Positions 36,209-48,553 of a stretch of DNA of 64,000 bases are shown piece by piece. Position numbers and translations under genes: made by a program. How positions within the stretch are numbered: the stretch's first letter is position 1; every line of letters starts with the position of its first letter. The notes under the pieces were generated by a model, which did not search any database, was not told the DNA's origin, and worked only from the letters and a program-made list of their open reading frames with translations. Origin of the DNA: Apostichopus japonicus (lineage: Eukaryota > Echinodermata > Holothuroidea > Aspidochirotida > Stichopodidae); NCBI RefSeq assembly GCF_037975245.1, contig NC_092571.1, forward strand, positions 8,218,501 through 8,282,500, read 5' to 3'.

Positions 36209-39200
36209 TCACGTAGTCAAAAAGTTTATGTCTATGAACTTCTCTTTATGGGAGATTAACTGAGCAGTTGAGCACAGGGAATGTCTCCCCAAGTAGATGG
36301 GGCAATAGATTTTACCGTTGATTACTATAACGCAAAACCACGTTTGGTCTTTGTTTCCTTGTGAACACACCCTTGCCTGTTCAAGCAATGTTATTATGGA
36401 GCACTGTTACAGTCTCGATATTGATAATAACATCGTTGAGACCAAAAGCGAAAATCAAACATTTTTATAAACCCAAAATATATTTTATGGACAAGAGATA
36501 CAAAACGAAACTTACTCTATCTGATAAAAGAAGGTTTCACCTTTCGGATTCTTGTGTAAATACCCTCGAAAGCGCTGTAGTTAATGACAATCAAAGATAA
36601 ACTGCACAATAAGTTTCGGGGCCCATTGACGAAGTAGAGTTCAATATGGCGTTTGCAAACCTATACGTGTAAAGATCTCGTGGTGATCACGTAGTACGTG
36701 TCGTTGCAGCCGCGAGTTACTTTGTGGCTACAATTTTTTTGCGAGTTTAGTGGTTTGCGCGTATATAGTGCTGTGACTCTGGGTTAGTCAGTGAACAATA
36801 GCTAATGGTACAACTCTGGAGTAAATACATGATGCGATAAAAAAAGCTCTGGTAATTTGTAAGGGTGATAGCCACAGATGAATGGTCACGATGATGTTTG
36901 GTCATTAGTTCATGATCGCGATTCAAATACATTTGCGAAGCTGCTAGTATTATAAACACAACGGGATGGATGGGTTTCCAGGTTAGGAATCCCGATCGAA
37001 TATTTGCCACTGTAATCGGAGGCTAATAATGCGGGTTATGAGTTAAACGAGTGGAGCTTATACTCAGTATGCAGATAATATATTTAGAGGTTCCGGGCTG
37101 CTTCCGCCAAATAAAAATGTTTAATAAACATTGAAGGTCAAAGTTACTGATCGAGAAGGCCGATTGGTCCTAGGTTTATTCCTTACTTCCGGACACAATT
37201 TTGATAGGAAGGAATCAAATAAGATCGGTAGCGAGTAAACATGTAGGCCTACAAAGACATTTTGCATGTTGATTACCATTGAGTAAGCTGAATTTATTCC
37301 GTATCCCACTAGTAGCCTATAATGTTGGCCTATATAATCATTGGCTTACTTGAACTTGTATATATATAAACTATAGTCTATGTTTAATTATCGAAGGGAG
37401 ATATCCGAGGGGCGATCTGAAAGAAAGGTGGCTGGCCTAAAATTAAAAAAAGGGTTTAACAACGAAGTAATAAAATAGCAGCAAATGAAAAGGTTGGACT
37501 TACGAATACAGCTCTTTAGGGTCTATATATATAGGCCATAGGCCCCGACGTGAAGCATATTTCACGGCACAGAGGACCGGTCCCGCTGAGCCTGGACTCG
37601 GGGAAGGTATGATGACGTGGCCCTACCAATTATTAATGAGCTTAGGCCTAAATTGATGTCCAATTTTAGAGAAACTATGAAGGAGTCCCTTTGTCCAATC
37701 CCACCCCCCCCCCCCCCGGTCTCAAAACAGTCAGATTTTAGAAAAATAAGTGGTTGAACTTATAACAGATTGAAAATTAATAAACTTATCAAACATGTTC
37801 AAGTTTACATCATCGTAAAGCTTATGTTTTTTGTTTTTGTTTCTTGCGTAATTAAATCCAACCATCATCTTTGGCATATGTAGGCTAACAGCGAACTTTG
37901 TTTAAAACAAGCCCACAAACTTGCTAAGAAAAATCTTGCTTCCTTTGGCAGATAAACCAGTTTAGTTGTGTCAGGTAGCTGTCATGGTGTAAATCTGTGA
38001 TATGTCATAGAGCCACTATAGATCTGAAATCTTTATTTTCTCTTTATTTTTCACTTTTCAAGGTAGAATGTTAACAGTGTTAACATTTTGAAACCAATGT
38101 CATCATTAGGTCATGAACGTGTAGATGTTCTATATTTTAGATTCAACAACTGTGAAATCCAGCTCAAATTACAGAAAATATACATTCTAATGCACTTAAA
38201 ACATAAGCATTGAAGTGAGTAACCGCATAACATATTTAGACTTGCTCAAGTCTTCTGCCTTGTACTTTGTAAAATACCCCCATTAAATGTGGGATGTGTC
38301 CCAAATGTAATAAGACTTTTCTCGGATGTTTGGGAAATTGATTTATGACGATTATCGCTATCACATATACTGAATTTATCTGTAACACCGGTATCTCTTG
38401 AAATATGGAAATAGCATCGACGAGATAATGTTGGATTTCTTAGATAATGCATATATTTCATGCAATTTCATTCGTTCATTTTAGAGGGTATACTTCAACC
38501 AGTTATCCCGTAACTGGGACAGCCCAGACAGAATCGTTAACTAGATGCGCTGTTTTTCGGCCTCCCTCCCACCCTTTCTTCCTCAAGAAGTGGGTCAGCG
38601 GGAACAAGCACTGCAGACATCCATGATATGTGATGTTTTAAGGGCTAGCTCACCCTGAAGGGGGGGGGGGGGTATAGGAGATTCATTCTTGCCAGGTCAC
38701 GGGGGAAAATCCCTATAGGTTCTTAGCTTCGTTTTACGTAGGTCCATATTATCTTTTCGGATGCTGCCTATTGGTGAATTAAGAATCACTGGTAAGAAGT
38801 TTAGGCATCTTAGTCCGGACGAATATGACTTTTCTTGATGCTACGATGGCTCAGTGAGGATGATGGAAAATTTCCAAATAATATCTAAAAATTTCGCTTA
38901 CTTTTCCTGACGGTGTCGACTTTTTCCTCGAAAATGTGACTATTTTTAGTCTTTATTTTCAACGTATTATACCGAAATGTATTATCTCAGTTTCAATATT
39001 ATTAAATGTGTATTACTCCAAATTAAGGCATTCTTATTCCGTCTGTATTCTCTTTGTTCTGGAAATTTCGAACATTACTGGTAATTTCTCGTGATTACGG
39101 GTATTTTTACCGAACGTTTGACTTTTCATGTCAAGCTTTTGGTTTACCTCCAAATCCAACTGTGTTTTCTCAAAACATCTACTCTTTCTTCCAATATTAT

Positions 39201-39927
39201 GGTATGGATATTTCCATTTATTTATTGAAATTGTAATATTTAATCTCAGAAATTTGATTTTAACATAAAAAGAATTATTGCAACTTTCCTTTGCTTCCCG
39301 AGCTACCGTAGTTATCCCTTCACCCAAAAACATCATAACCTAATGTTAGTTATGTTACAATATAGGCTATGATATAACCAGTGGCGTACTAAGCGAGGAG
39401 TGTGGGTGGGGGGGGGGGTGAGGTCCGCCCGGGTACCAGTTAGGGCATGCCCTGCACGGGGTGACAAAGGAAGGATCCTTTCTCAACCCGTCCACTTAAA
39501 TCGAGACTGTGACCGCATAATCATGACGATTTATAAACTACGCATTATCAGATTTTCCACGAGAACTTTTCAAATATGGTTCGAATGCCCCTCCATAATT
39601 GATATCTTAGCGCTTTGTACTGTGCCCCTGTATTTTGATTTGGAAGCACATTTTTGAAATATCGCCCTCAGTTTCATCTTTTTCGCGCGCTGGCTTTTCG
39701 TGAAGTTTTGAAATCACGGACTATGTTCGCTCTTTGATTTAGTATTTTTTTCTTACTCACTATTGTTATTATGTTTGTTTACATTATGTTTACAATAAAC
39801 TTTTCATTTCTGTAGCGTATTTTTTATTGTATTTAAAAAAAATTATTTTGCTGGGTTAAATCAAAAAGTTATCTTTGTAGTGTTGAGAATTTTTTTTTTC
39901 ATGTGCTTTAAGTCTATGAATTATTTT

Positions 39928-40293
39928 CAGTGGTGTAGGAAGGTACTTTTGAGTGGGGGGGGGGGTGAAGACTGATGGCCGGCCTGGGGGAGGGGTCTAA
40001 GGGGAGGGGGTGTACCCCTCCCTCTTTGGAATTTTTTTGCATTTCCAGGTGGCCTCAGATGCAATTTGGTGCAATATAGCACACTTCAACCCACCCACTC
40101 CATTTTGTATATAATTTTGCATTTTCACCTGGCCTTAGATGCAATTTGGTGCTCCAAATGAGATTTTTTTCTCATTTGGAAATGAATAAGGGGTTTTCTG
40201 ACTTGCGAAGCGGGGGGCGGAATGATACTTCCGCCCCTCCATATTTTTCACTTGGGGGCTGGCGCCCCCAGCCCCCCGGTTCCTACGCCCTTG
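39928..40293 (-). mobile_element. hAT-like element, CARKGGCGTAGGAA family, copy 2
   Basis: Inverted copy of the element at 7911-8280: begins CAGTGGTGTAGGAAGG, ends TTCCTACGCCCTTG. It is flanked by ATTATTTT (39920-39927) and ATTACTTT (40294-40301), an 8-bp duplication with one mismatch. The poly-G block and the segment TGCAATTTGGTGCAATATAG are shared with the other two copies. Confidence 0.9.
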
Positions 40294-40906
40294 ATTACTT
40301 TCTTCATTACATTTCTTTGCATCAATTAAAAGTAACTTTTCTCCTCAAAACAGTTGCTTGTCGCCGTATTTTTGCCTCGATGGCCGCCCATAAGTGTTGA
40401 CACCAAAACGGATGTATGAGGTCTTAACAACGGCAGTATTTTAAATTCAGCAATTGCAAGAAACCGCAAAAAACATCTCTAGAAAAAATAAACATTGTAA
40501 TAAAATAATATTAAAATTGACTCATATGTGCTTCCATGAGGTTAGATTGGTCTTTATCAAATATACAGTCTCTGTGAGCGGAAGGAACATTACGATTGCG
40601 AATCAGGATGGGTTTGTTTTTGCGTAGCTGTTTTGGAACTAATTCATCAGAAGTCTCAACGATGATGGTTGGTTGTAAACACCTGTTAATATTAGTGAAA
40701 ACAATGAAGTCATATATTTGTGTCTACTTGTGGCGGGAGATCTTGTTACCTTGGAAACACATAGATCCGCTTTCATTCAGAGATGTTACATATTCCATAT
40801 TGATGCTCCCTTTTCCCATTTTTTTGCCAATAGGTCAACATATACACAAGGAAACCTAAACAAAATGGCTGCTTGGTGTAAAGTTGCCTATTTTGATAAT
40901 AAGGAT
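40294..40906. other. Spacer between two hAT-like elements
   Basis: About 600 bp. Two overlapping plus-strand frames (40596-40859 and 40718-41029) show no recognisable domain and the second runs into the next element. Confidence 0.4.
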
Positions 40907-41466
40907 AAAGGGCGGCGGAACCGGGGGGGGGGGCACGTGCCCCCCACTTTTCCTCAGGTTAAAAATGTGCCCTCTTTTTACATAAAAATTGAGGTGTCTC
41001 AAGTTAGCAAGAGGCTCCGCGCCAACTGATGGTGGCGCTCCGCTCAGATAGTCGTGCATTCAACTTTGCTACGCCCCCTGACTTTTAATGAATTTCTGTG
41101 GGTCAAACTCAAAATTATTTCGAATGGAAAAAATTTGTTAAGATATTAAGAAGAAATAAACTCTAATTCGGAAGATTCCTATATTAGCAACTAGCATGAT
41201 TTCACCTCATTTTGTCTCAAAAGAAAACTTGTTCCTTGTTTCCCAATTTACACATTGGATATTGCAGTGCTAGTATGCATATTTTCCTTCAGGGGGGGAG
41301 GGGCGTTGATGGAGTGATGTGTATACGCAAATAAGATAATACAATAAGAGTTATAAAGGGTACTAAATATAAGGCTGCTAAATATAAGGTCCAATCGAAT
41401 TTCTGCAAAGTGCCCTTTAATGTCGGTGCCCCCCCCCCCAGATTAAAAGTGCTTCCGCCGCCCTTG
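40907..41466 (-). mobile_element. hAT-like element, CAAGGGCGGCGGAA family, copy 2
   Basis: Begins AAAGGGCGGCGGAACC and ends CTTCCGCCGCCCTTG, with the exact 8-bp duplication ATAAGGAT at 40899-40906 and 41467-41474. Opposite in orientation to the 6693-7085 copy. It is longer (560 bp) and retains internal sequence missing there. The segment GCACGTGCCCCCCACTTTTC and the poly-C block are shared. Confidence 0.9.
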
Positions 41467-41474
41467 ATAAGGAT

Positions 41475-42639
41475 AACCGTCTCATTTACAAGATCTTCTG
41501 GTTCTAGGTTCGGACTTTTTCATGGTCATGAACAAATTCCTTTTAATAGAAAGAAGTGATCGTGTCCCACTCGACGCCGGTCGGAATATTCCACTATTAT
41601 ATATGGGTGTTTTGTATTTATGTACAACACTTCAAATTCCCTATTTTAATTTAGTTACTTAATAATATTACATTATTATTAATCCTTAGCCTATGCCAAT
41701 CTTAAACCTTTGTTAAACTCAACGACCACCTATTTTCGAATGGTAAAGTCCAAACTAAAACAAGTGTTCACGGGTGGAACATGATCCAGATGAAGCCTAG
41801 CTATGTATTGTCTGCAAAGTTCTGTAATTCATAATACAACTTTAAAGGCATACAAGGTCAACTGCTTTGAAGAGCTATAGTTCTATCTTTCCCCCATCGG
41901 ATTCTTCCATTCTGTTTTACAGATTTACTGTACCTAAGAAATGTAAAGTGATATTCTCAATAATAATATGAAAACAAAAATAAAGAAACAAAATGCCAGA
42001 CTACTGTACATATCTATATCTCTTACCAACATTTCATTAACTAAATGACCGTTTTACGTAAAGATTCGCTCTCAAAATAAACTGCTTATGACAACAAAAA
42101 ACTTTGTTGCCATAAAATGGAATAATCCAAATGGTGAAAGATTCAACTCGATTCAAGAGTGTACCCTGAAAATGTGTCCACTGTCTCCAAGATGGAGTAA
42201 GTTTCCCCCAAATATTAGAGCCTTGTCTGCCAGAGACTTTAAAATGGGGGAGGGAAGGAGAGAGGGGGGGGGAGGGGACACAGTGCTGCCTACCAAGACT
42301 TCCTACAACAATGGTCAGAACTTTCGTTCAGCTTGTTGAAGCTTGAGTAATATTCGGCGAAACTCTCATATTTGAATAATAACGTTTGGTTTGAAAAACA
42401 AAGACAAATTCTTCGTACTATTGTAATTCATGATTCTTAATTTGAAAAATTGGTTTATTACTCATTGCTTACTCATTATCAAAACATTTATACCCCCCCC
42501 CCACCCCCTTTCTCTCTCACTGCCATTAAACAAATATGGAACAAAAGCAGTATGGAATTATTGATGACAGTGGTAATATTTGGATTATCAAACATACAAA
42601 ATGAAAATATAAACATATAAAATTGAAATGTCTAAAAAA
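41475..42639. other. Intergenic spacer, no gene seen
   Basis: AT-rich sequence of 1.2 kb with a G-rich patch near 42245-42280 and a poly-C run near 42494-42507. No coding-like frame. Confidence 0.4.
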
Positions 42640-44040
42640 AAAAAAAAAAATGGATTTTCATTATTACAGCATCAATATCAAATGTTAATTTAAAAAGTAA
42701 AAAAATGGATTTTCATTATTACAGCATCAATATCAAATGTTAATTTAAAAAGTAAAAAAAATGGATTTTCATTATTACAGCATCAATATCAAATGTTAAT
42801 TTAAATAGTAAAAAAAATGGATTTTCATTATTACAGCATCAGTATCAATTGTTAATTTAAAAAGTAAAAAAAATGGATTTTCATTATTACAGCATCAATA
42901 TCAAATGTTAATTTAAAAAGTAAAAAAAAAGGATTTGCATTATTTCAGCATCAGTATCAATTGTTAATTTAAAAAGTGAAAAAAATGATTTTCATTATTA
43001 CAGCATCAATATCAATTGTTAATTTAATAAGTAAAAAAAATGATTTTAATTATTTCAGCATCAATATCAATTGTTAATTTAAAAAGTGAAAAAAATGATT
43101 TTCATTATTACAGCATCAATATCAATTGTTAATTTAATAAGTAAAAAAAATGATTTTCATTATTTCAGCATCAATATCAATTCTTAATTTAAAAAGTAAA
43201 AAAAATGGATTTTCATTACTTCAGCATCAATATCAAATGTTAATTTAAAAAGTAAAAAAAATGGATTTTCATTATTTCAGCATCAATATCAAATGTTAAT
43301 TTAAAAAGTAAAAAATATGGATTTTCATTATTTCAGCATCAATATCAAATGTTAATTTAAAAAGTAAAAAAAATGGATTTTCATTATTACAGCATCAATA
43401 TCAAATGTTAATTGAAATAGTAAAAAAATTGGATTTTCATTATTACAGCATCAGTATCAATTATTAATTTAAAAAGTAAAAAAAATGGATTTTCATTATT
43501 ACAGCATCAATATCAAATGTTAATTTAAAAAGTAAAAAAAATGGATTTTCATTATTACAGCATCAATATCAAATGTTAATTTAAAAAGTAAAAAAAAATG
43601 GATTTTCATTATTTCAGCATCAGTATCAATTGTTAATTTAAAAAGTAAAAAAAATGGATTTTCATTATTACAGCATCAATATCAATTGTTAATTTAAAAA
43701 GTAAAAAAAAATGATTTTCATTATTTCAGCATCAATATCAAATGTTAATTTAAAAAGTGAAAAAAAAATGATTTTCATTATTACAGCATCAATATCAATT
43801 GTTAATTTAATAAGTAAAAAATGATTTTCATTATTTCAGCATCAGTATCAATTGTTAATTTAAAAAGTGAAAAAAAATGATTTTCATTATTACAGCATCA
43901 ATATCAATTGTTAATTTAAAAAGTAAAAAAAATGGATTTTCATTATTACAGCATCAATATCAAATGTTAATTTAAAAAGTAAAAAAAAATGGATTTTCAT
44001 TATTTCAGCATCAGTATCAATTGTTACTTTAAAAAGTTAA
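42640..44040. repeat. 55-56-bp AT-rich minisatellite, about 25 copies
   Basis: Each unit reads TGGATTTTCATTATTACAGC, ATCAATATCAAATGTTAATT, TAAAAAGTAAAAAAA with small variants (TTTCAG for TTACAG; TCAATTG for TCAAATG). Copies alternate between variants, which suggests higher-order duplication of blocks. On the plus strand every unit contains a pyrimidine-rich stretch ending in CAG, like a 3' splice site. Confidence 0.97.
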
Positions 44041-45713
44041 AAAAAAAATCCCCAAAAGTCATAAAAAGACAAGGAACAGAATGAGAAGAAATATAAAAAC
44101 CATGATCAGACTACTGTTACATGCATAATTTGTTACTGTTATGATATCATGACTGAAAACTTCAAACAAAAAGAAAATTGATTATGATCATCAACTATCG
44201 CCAAATACCTCAAAGTTATAAAACAAATCAATTCCCTCCCCACCAAATAAAATTCCAAACAGTGCTTTAGTAACCAGTGGGATTAAACACCCCCCCCTCC
44301 TACACCCCACTATCTGGTTCATTCACAAACACTGAGGTTGATGAATTTGGGCGGAAGATTAATTAATCGTTTCTGACAAAGTCCAGGATATTTCGGGGCA
44401 AGTATCGACAGATAAAACTGTTACCGAAACAGCAGTGCGCAGGAAAACATTCGTAATGAGTAAAGATTGCCTTCTTCAGTGACATTTTGGGATTTTGAAA
44501 TACACAGAAGACTTTGTCCTTAATAAAAATAGCATTCCTCAAAATTACTCTCCTGTACAAAGGACACCCTCTAACATCCATAAAAGACTCAAGGACCTTC
44601 CAAGTCCTTTTGTGTTAGTTCCAGAAAACATATCCAAAGATTGCAAAGTTTTTTCTTTTTGGGTTCCATTGTCATCGTTTGATTAGCGGAATAAACTCAT
44701 ATGTCTGGTCACATGTGGTTCTATATGCAAACCATCCACAACATTTGCTTGAAATTTAATATTAAGCAATAAGAAAGTTAAACCGGTTCTGTTGACAGTG
44801 ACGTAGGTACCAATATCATAATTTGTCAGGGATACATTTTAAGAAAAGTCACCCCAAGAAAGAACCTGGGCACGAAACCCCAAACAACGGAACGACCGAT
44901 CCGCCGCCCTCAACCCCAGTCCCCTTGCATAGAGACTGTGACTGTGTGATCATTGTTGGGTGTGTAGTACGATTCCCGTAGAATGTGAACATAATGCTAC
45001 ACATGACAAGTTATCCCAGAGCAGACACACCTTGGAATGTTAAGACTTCACCGAGAAGGAATTTTTCAGCTTAGATCTTTCTAGAGGGCTTAAAATTTTA
45101 CTCTTTAGCCTTATTTTATTTTTTGGCGATATTTTGTGCGTGCATATTGTGCATGTAGTTTATAGCTTTTTTTTGTGGTAAAATGTAAGGCATGAGGTAA
45201 GAAGTAAAACAATAACCTCAAGCAAACTTAGATACCTCCAAACATCACTAAATAGTTGTTTGAAGTTGTTGAATGAACAGTGAAAATCAAATCAAACTGT
45301 TTATAGCAAACTGCTCATCCACACTAAAGAGCCTGTGTAAGAGCCTGTGTAAAAGTAAGTGGGCCTGACGTTTCGATGGTAGCAGGATCTTTTTCAGAGG
45401 CTAAAGTGAGTGAAAGTGGAAAACTTCTGATACTTGCTGTATCGTAAACGAATAAAAAAAGCTGACTTGAAATTTAAAAAAAATAAAAAAAAAAATAATC
45501 ATAATAATAAAAAAATTGAAATGATTTGAAACTGTTGGTTTTGTCCAAATTTGGTTCTTTGTTTTTTGGCAAAGAATACTGGAGTCTTGACGGACGGATC
45601 AAACATGAAGATATCCAAAGATGTAACATAGGAAAGCTTACGCTCAGTATAATGAAAGAATTGTTCGCACCACCTTCCTCTCGCCATTCATCGTAGCAGA
45701 TAATCACCTTTAA
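44041..45713. other. 3' flank of the ATP13A gene
   Basis: Probably the ATP13A 3' UTR and intergenic DNA. A minus-strand AATAAA lies near 45113-45118, about 600 bases past the stop, and could be its poly(A) signal. A dispersed repeat fragment sits at 45307-45404. The frames at 44363-44581 and 45474-45707 show no domains. Confidence 0.4.
45307..45404 (-). repeat. Dispersed repeat fragment with decayed hammerhead-like core
   Basis: AGCAAACTGCTCATCCA, then GTAAAAGTAAGTGGGCCTG and ACGTTTCGATGGTAGCAGG match the arms of the 15.3-kb foldback element. On the minus strand the core reads CTGAAAA with a broken stem (GATCC against CCATC) and GAAACGTC, so the copy is diverged. Confidence 0.7.
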
Positions 45714-45866
45714 TCACAAGCTCGTTAACATCTGATCCATTTCCGTCTCGTGGGTCTGGCTATCTTTGCTCGCTTTTGTTTCCGTTGTCACTGATCCAGG
45801 TTTCCGTCCCCAGCAGGTGAACCGACTGGCAAACTTTCTCAAAATTCGGTTTGGGATCACGAAAGC
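45714..45866 (-). CDS. ATP13A3: ATP13A terminal exon: cytosolic C-terminus
   Basis: Acceptor TTCCTCCTGTAG (AG at 45868-45867), stop TGA at 45716-45714. Joined in phase 0 it adds 50 residues: AFVIPNRILRKFASRFTCWG, then a Ser/Thr/Lys/Glu-rich tail ending MDQMLTSL. The tail is not conserved enough to prove by homology; support comes from the splice site, the phase and the in-frame stop. Confidence 0.75.
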   Translation of the reverse strand, partial: AFVIPNRILRKFASRFTCWGRKPGSVTTETKASKDSQTHETEMDQMLTSL

Positions 45867-46801
45867 CTACAGGAGGAACGTTAGAGACCGTCAGAAAACC
45901 GTTAAAACTCGGACATTTATCGAATAACGATGACCGTCTCATCCTTCGATCTTACAAACGATCATTATTGTCACTTTCCCCAGGCATTCGACACTCTGCC
46001 ATACAGAACTTAACCAAATGGATTTTACTGATGTCAGCAACTCATAAAGCAGACAGTCTCCACTGGGAAGAGAATTAACACTACAGAAAAGTGATACAAA
46101 CTAAAGCAACGTTTTTTTTCCCTACTCGATCTCATCAAATTTTAAACACCGGAATGAAACTACGCGCTGGAGCCCGATACAACACTGAGTAATTCGTCGA
46201 GGGCTACGTGACGTATTAATGGAGTGTTAGATATAATAATCGAAGAGCGCCTACGTACAGAAAGACAAACTACGTTCACCATTTCCTTTTTGCATAAAGG
46301 CAGAGGGCCTGATGTTTCAATCTTCTTCAATGATGAACTGGAACGAAAACGGTTTCAGGACTCGTTCAAATTAGACGAACGGAGAGACAACTAAATTGGA
46401 CCAGTGAATAGAGTAGAAATAGTCAAGGATAGAGATAAAATAACTTGGGTGACGGAAGAGCCACAGAGATAAACTGTGCAGAAGGGTGTCAAAATGTGGG
46501 TTAATTAGCGAGTAGGTGAATGGGGGGGGGGTAAAATGGGGGGATTAGGAAAGAAATAACAAGTGAGTGTTGTGGAAGGGCAGAAAGTGTGATGAAGAGA
46601 AGAGGGTGAATGGAGGAAGGCATAGAGGAGGGGGGGGGGTGGATTTCTTTATTGGATGTTTGAGACCATCAATGTCAGGCCCTGAAATCATTTACATTTA
46701 TCTACACAGGCTTTTGGCAGTAGAAGAGCAGTCTTTGTTAACAGTTCTTACTCTCTGTCATAAGTCAACTGAAATGATATCATATTTTGGAGCTAACTTA
46801 C
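45867..46801. other. ATP13A last intron
   Basis: About 0.9 kb with poly-G runs near 46522 and 46630. GGGCCTGATGTTTCAATCTT near 46307 is a remnant of the ACGTTTCGATCC repeat family. The plus-strand frame at 45851-46078 is antisense to the terminal exon. Confidence 0.5.
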
Positions 46802-46885
46802 CTCTATCAAGTAGGAAAGTAAGGCATTCATTCCAGCCAGCAGCAGAAGGGAAGCTCTGAATCTCCAATCTGGAATGGCAACGAG
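46802..46885 (-). CDS. ATP13A3: ATP13A exon: M10
   Basis: Acceptor GTCTTTTTGCAG, donor ATAGAG|GTAAGT. 84 bases, phase 0. Reads LVAIPDWRFRASLLLLAGMN then ALLSYLIE, matching human IVCVPYQWRVTMLIIVLVN and AFVSITVE. Confidence 0.92.
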
Positions 46886-47036
46886 CTGCAAAAAGACAAC
46901 AATAACAACATAAAGTGTCAACATAACACAACATAAGTAAAATCCTAAACTAGTAATGATGAATATGTAAGACTGTCAGGCTATGCCTCAGTTTATGTAA
47001 CTATCCTATTTACATGACTTAGATAGCAGTATTACA

Positions 47037-47477
47037 ATGTGTTGGAGGGGGAGGAGTAGGGAGAGAGTGGAGGTGTAGGGATGGAGGGGGAGGAGTAGGG
47101 ATGGATGGGAGAAGTAGGAGCAGGGAGGAAGGGGGAGGTATGGAGGGGGAGGAGTAGGGATGGTGGGGAGGAATAGGGATGGAGGGGGAGGAGTAGGGAT
47201 GGTGGGAAAGAGGAGGGATGGTGGGGAGGAGTAGGGATGGAGGGGGAGGAGTAGGGATGGAGGGGGGAACAGGGATGGAGGGGAGGAGTAGGGAGGGAGG
47301 GGGAGGAGTAGGGAGGGAGGGGGAGGAGTAGGGAGGGAGGGGGAGGAGTAAGGATGGAGGGGGAGGAGTAAGGATGGAGGGGGAGGAGTAGGGATGGAGG
47401 GGGAGTATGGAGGGAGGGAGAGGAGTAGGGATGGAGGGGGAGGAGTAGGGTGGAGGGGGGACAGGGATGGAGGGGGG
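47037..47477. repeat. 20-bp purine-rich minisatellite, about 22 copies
   Basis: Plus-strand unit GGAGGGGGAGGAGTAGGGAT with variants. The plus strand is almost pure purine. The long Pro/Ser frames on the minus strand are translations of this repeat and I do not call them genes. Confidence 0.97.
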
Positions 47478-48168
47478 TGGAGTTCTCATCCATGTGATTC
47501 CTAATATGACCTTCCACTGAAAAAGAAATAGTTACACAAAAATAATCATAGAAAAAAAAAGATAAAAAAATTAGTACGTACACAAAAATATCAAAATGCT
47601 AACGATACAAACAAATGAGAGAGAGAAAGAAAGAAAAAATAAAAAAGAACGTATGATGGGTACTAGATGAACGAAGGTAATTTGTGACAATACATGGTAA
47701 GATATGTATCACACTTATACCAATAGTTCCAGGGGTGGGGGGGGGTATTTACGAAGAACAAGTATCCTTCAAGTTGAGAGAATATTCACATGATCTTTGA
47801 AATGGTTGCGGAAAACAAAATTAACCTATTGAGGCGATCATCCAGTGTATGCACGGTGGTTCTGAAGGGACAGACAATTTGTAGCCTTAGCATGTTAGTA
47901 TAACACTACAACTCAACAAATTTGTATACTAGTTTAGTCCAGTTGATGAATTACGCCCGTCTTAAATCTTGACGAAAATGTGACCTCGACGACTTGTCCA
48001 AAAAAATGACAAAGAATAATCAAAATTATCTTAATTGCACTAAACTTGACAAAATACATTAACAAAAATATCCTACAAGATGTCTGTCACTTCAGGACCA
48101 CCCTATTTGTGGATGGGTCTGCCAACAATATTTCTAATAACAATAAGACAGTAGTAGTGTCTGGATAC

Positions 48169-48257
48169 CTCAAATACAGTGAGTAGCCACTCAAACGGCC
48201 AACAGATCATAACAAAGGACACAGCAACGAGACAGATGACCGCTACCATGTACAGGC
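48169..48257 (-). CDS. ATP13A3: ATP13A exon: M9
   Basis: Acceptor CTCCTTTTACAG, donor TTTGAG|GTATCC. 89 bases. Encodes LYMVAVICLVAVSFVMICWP then FEWLLTVFE, a hydrophobic helix that aligns without gaps to human [20 protein letters not shown]. Confidence 0.85.
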
Positions 48258-48296
48258 CTGTAAAAGGAGAAAGTATATGAAAGTTAGGGTATGTTG

Positions 48297-48553
48297 CGTG
48301 TATGTATGTGTGTATGTATGTATGTATTTTAGATCCTCCGGCAAGCAGGAACTCGTGAAGAAGCCTCATTGGCTTATCAAGGTGGCAAGCTGACCAAAGT
48401 CAGTCTCTTACATTCATATTTAAAGTCCATGATTATGAATTGTCCATTGTTAACAACTCTGTAACTGGACGACATACATTAATCTTGGAGTGACTCGAAC
48501 TGGAGACCTTATGATTGAAGGCATTGGCGTTAACCACTGAGCTAACACTCCTA
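48297..48553 (-). mobile_element. tRNA-derived SINE, family 2, copy 1
   Basis: The minus strand starts AGTGTTAGCTCAGTGGTTAA (A-box-like), then GGTCTCCAGTTCGAGTCACT (B-box-like). A body follows with GTCGTCCAGTTACAGAG and GAGGATCTAAAATACATA, and it ends in a (CATA)n tail. A second copy is at 51657-51898. The head has been amplified into a tandem array next door. Confidence 0.88.

Larger units (their letters stand above)
31101..39927. other. Region upstream of PRDM2, no confirmed exon
   Basis: About 8.8 kb 5' of the first recognised PRDM2 exon. It should contain its promoter and 5' UTR exon(s). I could not identify them; donor-like AGCAG|GTACTG near 33294 and TATTC|GTAAGT near 37500 on the minus strand are unproven candidates. 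A 136-bp duplication lies at 33518-33789 and an unexplained minus-strand frame at 35942-36208. Otherwise AT-rich with poly-G/C runs near 32106, 34758, 37703 and 38660. Confidence 0.4.

Noticed and set aside
39381-39660. Further hAT-like element starting CAGTGGCGTACTAAGC
   Set aside because: The left end looks right, but no matching right end or 8-bp duplication could be found.
42640-44040. CRISPR array
   Set aside because: Units are directly adjacent with no unique spacers, in a eukaryotic genome; it is a minisatellite.
45851-46078. 75-codon plus-strand frame
   Set aside because: It overlaps the ATP13A terminal exon in antisense, and shows no domain.
47019-47583. Long Pro/Ser-rich open frames on the minus strand
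   Set aside because: They are translations of the 20-bp purine-rich tandem repeat in two frames; no start context, domain or splice support.
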